Made by a program: the position numbers and the translations under genes
Source: Achatina immaculata
Taxonomy: Eukaryota; Mollusca; Gastropoda; Stylommatophora; Achatinidae
Assembly (NCBI GenBank): GCA_009760885.1
Contig: CM019696.1
Span: 45,469,358 to 45,533,357, forward strand
Reading direction: 5' to 3'
DNA length: 64,000 nucleotides
The notes under the pieces: generated by a model
What the model was told of the DNA's origin: nothing
Seen by the model: only the letters and a program-made list of their open reading frames with translations
Database searches by the model: none
Shown: in pieces, positions 58,094 through 64,000 of the stretch
Layout of the letters: the number at the start of each line of letters is the position of its first letter
Numbering within the stretch: the stretch's first letter is position 1

Positions 58094-58195
58094 CTGGGGG
58101 AGAGAAAACAGACAAAGTTTGCAAATTATTGTTCTAACGTTATTGCAGTTTTAAAATGATCATTACAATCACAAGGATTTTACAAAACACAAACA

Positions 58196-58765
58196 CTCAT
58201 TCATTCATTCATTCATTTGCATGTCCCTTGCGGAACTTTGCCTCCCAAACAGCACTCCTGTAGGCCTCTCGGTTGTGAGCAAGATGGCCTGCTGCTGTTG
58301 CATCCATTTCCAGATCGTCAACGATGTCTTGCAGCCATCTTCGTCTTGGTCTTCCTCTTTTTCTTTTTCCCGATATGTATCCTTCCAATACAGTCTTCTC
58401 TAAATTATCATGACGTTTAATGTGTCCAAAATATTTAAGTTTTCTCTCTTTAATCCTCTTTACTAGCCAGCCTTCTTCAATATTAAGTTCTTGTAGTATA
58501 GATATATTTGTTCTTTTTTGTGTCCACGATATTTGGAGAAATCTTCTGTAGCATTTACATTCAAAGGCATTTATGTGTTTCTCAGCTGTTTTGTTAAGTG
58601 TCCAGGTCTCACAGGCATATGTTGCTATGGGAAAGATGTATGCCCTTAAAAATCTTATTTTTGTGGTTCTGTCTGCTCCTCTCCACAGATTTTGACTTTC
58701 CATGATTGCTGCTTGGGTTTCTTGGTATGTTTCCAGAAGATAGTTTACCATTGCTTTCCTTCCGG
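58196..58765 (-). mobile_element. RTE-A fragment, best preserved
   Basis: The minus strand is open for about 180 codons: TRATKIRFLRAYIFPIATYA-like text, TYACETWTLNKTAEKHINAF, SILQELNIEEGWLVKRIKER, KLKYFGHIKRHDNLEKTVLE, GKRKRGRPRRRWLQDIVDDL and AYRSAVWEAKFRKGHANE. It ends in the tail seen on the plus strand as ATTCATTCATTC at 58199. It sits in sense orientation within the gene 2 intron. Confidence 0.92.
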
Positions 58766-59390
58766 GCAGTGACTGTACTAGTCAGTGATCGTAGCCATTG
58801 TCCCTACATTGAGATCATCTGCCTACCATCATGGAATGGTGACCATAACCAACATTATCTGTCAGCTGCTCTCCCATTCCATCCACCACCTGCTCCCATG
58901 GCTTCACGTCACCCTGATCGGGGGGCTATACGGGTACTCCACCTTGCCCAAGGGTGTCCCGTAGACTGACGGAGGTAAGGAGGCGTCTTACTTCTCCTTT
59001 GATAGGGGATACCCCTACCCCGCTAACCAACAAACACTGCTTGCCATAAATACCCATTAGCAAATCCAACATTATAACAAAATCAGCCATGAGGAAAAAC
59101 TGCTCAGCAAAACAATGGTTGGCAAAGCCACAACAGCCAGTATCTGCCACCTTCAAAACCTTCTTTCAAGAGGCCAAAAATGTGACTGTATATTCACAGT
59201 TGCCAATATTATGTATATTTATGGCACTCTGGCATGGAAGGATTGTTGAGGAGATCGGCAAAGCCCATCACAGTACCATAAATAGTCTTATAATTGTGAA
59301 AACAAAAAGGCAAGAGTTGTTGGTAATATAAGACTAAACTAACTCCAACATATGGAATGACTCAACAAAGATAGGAAGGAACAAAAATCA
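58766..59390. other. nothing recognised (intron sequence)
   Basis: 58770-58970 is less AT-rich and may be another unclassified repeat; no homology is visible within this window. Confidence 0.45.
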
Positions 59391-59394
59391 CCAG

Positions 59395-59935
59395 ATCTAG
59401 GAAGATATGGTGATCTAGGAAGTCATGGTGATCTAGGAAGACGTGGTGATCTAGGAAGTCATGGTGATCTAGGAAGATGTGGTGATTCAGGAAGACGTGG
59501 TGATCTAGGAAGATGTGGTGATAAATGTAGACGTGGTAATCTAGGAAGACATGGTGATTCAGGAAGACATGGTGATTCAGGAAGACGTGGTGATCTAGGA
59601 AGATGTGATGATCAAGGTAGACCTGGTAATCTAGGAAGACGTAGTAATCTAGGAAGCCGTGGTGATCTAGGAAGACGTGGTGATCTAGGAAGACATGGTG
59701 ATCTAGGAAGATGTGGTGATCAAGGTAGACATGGTAATCTAGGAAGACATGGTGATTCAGGAAGACGTGGTAATCTAGGAAGACGTGGTGATCTAGGAAG
59801 ACGTGGTGATCTAGGAATATGTGGTGATCTAGGAATACGTGGTGATCAAGGTAGACATGGTAATCTAGGAAGACATGGTGATTCAGGAAGATGTGGTGAT
59901 CTAGGAAGACGTGGTGATGTTTTGATGATGATTCA
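59395..59935. repeat. 18-bp minisatellite (GGAAGACGTGGTGATCTA)
   Basis: About 30 units of GGAAGACGTGGTGATCTA with CATGG/TGTGG and TTCA/TCAAGGT variants. Translates on the minus strand to a six-residue HHVFLD repeat over 230 codons; not a gene. Confidence 0.97.
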
Positions 59936-60310
59936 ACTACTTTCATCTTTTTTTCCCAGTCAGTGGCAGATAAGCCATTAGGCGTAACTGGCACAAACCT
60001 AGGGGCCCCAAGGATCAAGGGGCCCGGCCTCAAGGGACAAAGAGAGACATGGAGCATACTACTGCTTCATAAGACAGTGGCGTATCAGTTATGTTTATTA
60101 TATGTAATACACTGTCATACAGAATTAGTGGCAAAGATCACAACTATAGGACCACCAGGCTCTACATAAAGAGATGGAAAATAAAGGTCGGAGGCCCTTC
60201 CTAAGTCTGGTCTAGGGGCTTGGGTGTTGATAACCCATCACTGGTTTATCCCAGCAATTTCTATTTCCTTACTTTTTTAAAATGAAAAATCAGACTAGCG
60301 TGCTGTTGTA

Positions 60311-60445
60311 GCCACAGAGGAAGACAAAGAAACAAGACACTTGACGGACTAAAAGAGTGGCACAGAGGAAGACAAAGAAACAAGATACTTGACGGACTAA
60401 AAGAGTGGCACAGAGGAAGACAAAGAAACAAGATACTTGATTAAA
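60311..60445. repeat. 48-bp minisatellite, 3 units
   Basis: Units contain CACAGAGGAAGACAAAGAAA, CAAGATACTTGACGGACTAA and AAGAGTGG. A (GA)n tract follows at 60538-60610. Confidence 0.95.
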
Positions 60446-60869
60446 TAAAGAATGGCAGAGAGCACAGCTTACAGAAAAAGCAAAGGATAGATGGCTGAGA
60501 AAATCAATGACTACCAGCGCATGATTGGCATGGACGTGAGAGACAGAGAGAGAGAAAGAGAGAGATAGAGAGGGATATATAGAGAGAGAGAGAGAGTGAG
60601 AGAGAGAGGAAGTGAGGGCCACATTTATACAGTCAGTTTGACCAGGTGTTGGACTAAAAAAAAAAGTGGAACTGATGGTTTCAACAAGCACTGCTACATT
60701 GTAATTTATTTCCGATTTGTATGAAAGAATCGGGCGGAAATAGAATGTCATGAGGCCATTCCTGAGCTTGTTTGAAGAATACACACAACTGACATTCTTT
60801 ATAAATTGTGAGAGGGACTAGTTTTAAGAGCATCTTTGGTGGTCCCCCCCCCCCTTTTTTTTCTTTGCA

Positions 60870-61158
60870 GCGGTGAAGATGTTGAGTGACAGCATCGCAT
60901 CGGATAGGAAGCGGGTTAAGGCGGCTATTATTTTCAGTTCCTGAGCGGAACTACAAAGAAGTATGTGTGTACAACGCTTCTTTACCAGACCCCACCGCCT
61001 TGGGGACTATGATGATCCCTGCCCTGTTAGCCAGGCTAGGCCTGCTACTGGGGGTATGAAGGGGAAAAATAGGACAGGGTCTTGATCAGCTATAGTTCCT
61101 CTACATGAGAGGACTTCTGGTCGTTGACTGCCAAATCTGACAGTGTCTTCACCCCATA
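60870..61158. repeat. dispersed repeat R1, copy in gene 2 intron
   Basis: Matches 40430-40770: CATCGCATCGGATAGGAAGC, AACGCTTCTTTACCAGACCC, CTTGGGGACTATGATGATCC, GTTAGCCAGGCTAGGCCTGC, AGGGTCTTGATCAGCTATAG and TGACAGTGTCTTCACCCC. Confidence 0.87.
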
Positions 61159-61846
61159 TATATATATATATATATGAGCATATACATTCTTCTGAGTAAT
61201 GCAATCCGGAAATCAAGAAAGAATATAAAAAAACCAAAACTATGTCATAATAATCAGCAGTATTCTTCATGGCCTATCTCTGTCCGGAATCTCAGTATTT
61301 CTGTATCGTCTATCTTGGCGTCTAAAAGTGGACTACAGACAGCAAACAGACAAAGGAGTCGAAACAGATACGGGAATGTCCCGACTGGAGTGACATCATC
61401 CGGTGAGATCTTGACTGTCTCTTACAGGAAATTCTGAGCCGGAGATTTCACTTGAAATCACTGGATGTAACTAATTTTGGGGTACCTAGAGTAGAATTTA
61501 ATAAAAACAAGAAGAAGAAGATAACTGACATCTATCTGATATGTCAAGAAAATTGTCTCACTTGAAAGCAGGAAAACATGAGAGATGTTAAAACTGAAAT
61601 AGAGGCAGAGGAAGACTGAAAGAGAAGATATTTTGTAGAGTGAAAACATTATGATAGAGAGAAAGCAAATGTGAAAAAAATGTCACAGAGTCACGGAAGG
61701 AAAGAAGGGAGGATGGAAAGAAGGAAGGAAATTTGTGAAGAAAAATGCTTTCACATGTCACGCTGTCTGGGACATATGATGATGATGGCTAATTAAGATG
61801 TTAATGATGTGATAATGAAGGAAGACATAAAACCATATCTACTTAC

Positions 61847-62602
61847 CAACTGAAACAAGCTGGACTGAATCAGGTGTGAAGGTCACTGTAGTGTCTAAGT
61901 CTGGCGTCAAGTTCACCGTAAGTGGATGTTTTCTGAACTTCCGCGAATTGTTTGTGTCGTGGACTTTGAACTGATGTTCGTAGAATCTGTGAATCTTCTT
62001 TTCAAGTTTGCTCACTATTTCCACGTCGTGGGTTATTCCTTCTAGAAGACAAAAATCTTTGTCGGCAACGTTTAGTCTTACCCGCAGTCCTGTCAGAGTG
62101 AGCACGCAATCCTGTCCAACATCGACATCAAAGACGTGGCAGGTTGTGTCACTAGCTTCGGCCTGGTCATAAACAACATGGCTGGCAGTGTATACTCGGA
62201 TATGACCCCAAACGAGGCGATCTGCGTTTAATTCTCTACACTCATCACACCTGCATTTAATGTTTTCAAATTCTGTGAACTTCTTTACATGACAGATAAA
62301 TCCAGTTCCTACTACCAGTCTATACTGACCTCTCTGTTCATAAAATGGGAACCGCATTTCAGTATTTAGGAACATAGCTGGTCTCTCTGGGCTGATGTAA
62401 AAATGAGAAACACGAACCGTAATGTCTGCTATAGCCCTCACCATGTCCACCATATCCTGGTAACGGTAAGGAGAAGGTAGATGGCTCTTGCTGAACTCTC
62501 TGATGGGAATAAAGTTCTCATGTCCTGCGTTTTTGGTGCACTTTTCTCTAAGGTTGAAAAGGCCTTCCCAACCTTCAAAAGACATCTCTGGCTCGAAGTT
62601 TC
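61847..62602 (-). CDS. PA-clan-like two-domain protein, gene 2, domain 1 exon
   Basis: Paralogue of 45921-46673: a 756-bp phase 1-1 exon with acceptor TATTGTCTCTCACAG and donor GTAAGT. Joining to 58093 gives VGQTDIY in frame. It shows FIPIREFSKSHLPSPYRYQD, ADITVRVSHFYISPERP, VGTGFI, CRCDEC plus a later DTTCHVF Cys, YTASHVVYDQAEASD (candidate catalytic His kept), NVADKDFCLLEGITHDVEI (candidate Asp kept) and a C-terminal LDTTVTFTPDSVQLVS. As in gene 1 there is no Ser half. The first coding exon, equivalent to 49277-49226, was not found to the right and is probably outside the window. Confidence 0.87.
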
Positions 62603-62859
62603 CTGTGAGAGACAATAAAAAAAAAGAGTTGGTTGTATTCTTCTGTTATACTTTATCTCACGAGATGGCGTCACTGCAGTCAGAACATTCCAATATTTGT
62701 TCGTACTCCTTTTCCAGTAACCAACGTCAATATTTGTGTACTGACTGTCCCTCTTGTTCGTGGACTGTGGGTTCGTCACTTCCGTCAACAGATAGAGGTT
62801 ATCTTTCCCTGCTTTGCTTCACCTCCAGTTCCTTCATTCTGAGGATATAGAACTGGTTG

Positions 62860-63045
62860 GTAACTGGTCTCTCATGGCGAATGTCTGTGGTTCAAATCAC
62901 ATCAGACGCGTCTTAGACACCCAGCAGTAGAAAAAGGTACCTGGGTTCTTCTGGAACTGTGGAAGGAAAGGCGGTCAGGCCTGGTGCCGACCTGTCAGGC
63001 TCTAGTGTGCTGACAGGTCAAGCAAAATATGGACATTAACTCAAC
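62860..63045 (+). mobile_element. SINE-2 (copy upstream of gene 2 exon)
   Basis: Plus strand: a tRNA-like head with CTCATGGCGAATGTCTGTGG and box-B-like GGTTCAAATCA, then ACCCAGCAGTAG, AAAGGTACCTGGG, TCTAGTGTGCTGACAGGTCA and GCAAAATATGGACATTAAC. The same blocks lie inverted at 48690-48850. Confidence 0.72.
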
Positions 63046-63595
63046 ATCCCCTAGAAACCTACATGGCACAGTAGGGTCAGCTTTACCTTGACAAAACAAT
63101 CACACTTATCCTACAGTCTGAGCCATGGGTCACAATGACATACTGCAACGAAAGAAAGAAACACCTAGGCTGGTTCAATATGCAGAGACTGACTTGTGCC
63201 GAGGTGGATTTCAACAGTTTACAAAATCACTTTCATCGGTGTCCCAAGACATGAAAGCGGCTTTTTTAAAAATGAAAGACCAGACTGCCTGGTATTCTAG
63301 AACTCCAGAAGAGAAGACACTTGACTCTGGTGGTGTCTCGATCTTTGACATGAATGACAATAAAATGATCCATACTTCCATAAGATTAGCACTCATTTTA
63401 AGTTTCTTCTCGGCAGCTGAACTAAGCTGAAAGAGAACTACACTAAACATCGACACTGATCTTATCTACTTCAGTTAGGAGATATCAAACTTCACATTTT
63501 CTTTTCTCTAAACATTGTTCATTATTTTTCTTCCTTTTGTGCATACATATAAATATTTTAACTAAGTAACTGTCATTGTAAACTCTGAAGATTTC
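63046..63595. other. no supported gene (probable intron 1 of gene 2)
   Basis: A 101-codon plus-strand frame (63125-63430) has a good ATG context but no recognisable domain, and it lies antisense to the probable intron of gene 2. I do not call it. Confidence 0.4.
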
Positions 63596-64000
63596 TGTTA
63601 CACGAACCTGGCAAAGTACGATGTTACTTAGAACCTAACAAAAGCATCAGACTACGAGAACCTGACAAAGAATGAGGTTAAAAAAACCTGACATAAAGAT
63701 CATGTTATGAGAACCTGACAAAGAACGAGGTTACAAGACCCTGACATAAACTTCAGACTATGAGAACCTGACAAAGAATGAGGTTTCAAGAACCTGACAA
63801 AGAATGAGGTTACAAGAACCTGGCAAAGAATGAGGTTACAGGAACCTGACATAAACATCAGACTATGAGAACCTGACAAAGAATGAGGTTACACGAACCT
63901 GACATAAACATCACACTATGAGAACCTGACAAAGAATGAGGTTACAAGAACCTGACATAAACATCAGACTATGAGAAACTGACAAAGAATGAGGTTACAC
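63596..64000. repeat. 25/28-bp compound minisatellite, running off the right edge
   Basis: Two alternating units: GAACCTGACAAAGAATGAGG plus TTACAA, and GAACCTGACATAAACATCAG plus ACTATGA. They form a ~53-bp higher-order repeat that continues past 64000. Confidence 0.95.

Larger units (their letters stand above)
58094..61846 (-). other. intron between domains of gene 2
   Basis: GT-AG (GTAAGT donor at 61846-61841), phase 1. Much longer than the 768-bp equivalent in gene 1 because it has taken in an RTE-A copy, two minisatellites, a GA tract and an R1 repeat. A TA tract lies near 61157-61176. Confidence 0.82.

Noticed and set aside
59362..60057. 231-codon minus-strand HHVFLD repeat protein
   Set aside because: Product of the 18-bp minisatellite inside the intron of gene 2.
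44227..62602. Reading the two protease-like genes as one four-domain gene
   Set aside because: The upstream pair ends in a stop codon at 57177 and the downstream pair has its own Met exon at 49277.
63125..63430. 101-codon plus-strand frame after SINE-2
   Set aside because: No domain, no splice context, AT-rich surroundings; antisense to a probable intron.

Overview
This window looks like repeat-rich genomic DNA from an animal, most likely a gastropod mollusc. The reasons are a Wnt4-type terminal exon, intron-containing genes with GT-AG borders, many truncated non-LTR retrotransposons of RTE and CR1/L2 type, tRNA-derived SINEs, hAT-type MITEs, and an intracellular trypsin-fold-like gene family that I recall mainly from mollusc genomes. 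The taxonomic call is inference. No prokaryotic, viral or organellar gene organisation is visible.

Genes. (1) 2567-3025 (+) is the last coding exon of a Wnt4-like gene; its other exons lie left of the window. (2) 44227-49277 (-) is a three-exon gene that I could assemble completely. Its splice phases agree (all phase 1) and it encodes 576 aa in two related domains. (3) 57177-62602 (-) is a tandem paralogue with the same two large exons and the same phases; its first exon is missing and probably lies right of the window. In both paralogues domain 1 keeps the candidate catalytic His and Asp but has no Ser half, while domain 2 keeps the GxSGAP Ser motif but has lost the His and Asp. This complementary arrangement is the most interesting biology here.

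Retroelements. At least five non-LTR families are present, each with its own short-repeat 3' tail: RTE-A (ATGA tail; 1858, 3955, 18745, 26705, 47268, 58196), RTE-B (TTGA tail; 8097, 28482, 29913), RTE-C (TGTAAGA tail; 12893, 47815, 53984), LINE-D (GA tail; 16769, 43760) and CR1/L2-like (ATTC tail; 11038, 20683, 56109). Several insertions have readable target-site duplications and two sit in hosts whose empty site is also in the window, so the order of insertion can be worked out. All copies appear dead. Three tRNA-derived SINE types, two hAT-type MITEs and several unclassified dispersed repeats are also present.

Tandem repeats. More than twenty minisatellite arrays (18 to 48 bp units) and many microsatellites fill the spaces between genes and inside introns. 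A 1.575-kb segment at 32561-35720 is a recent head-to-tail duplication with breakpoints inside two older repeats. The rest is AT-rich DNA in which I recognise nothing.
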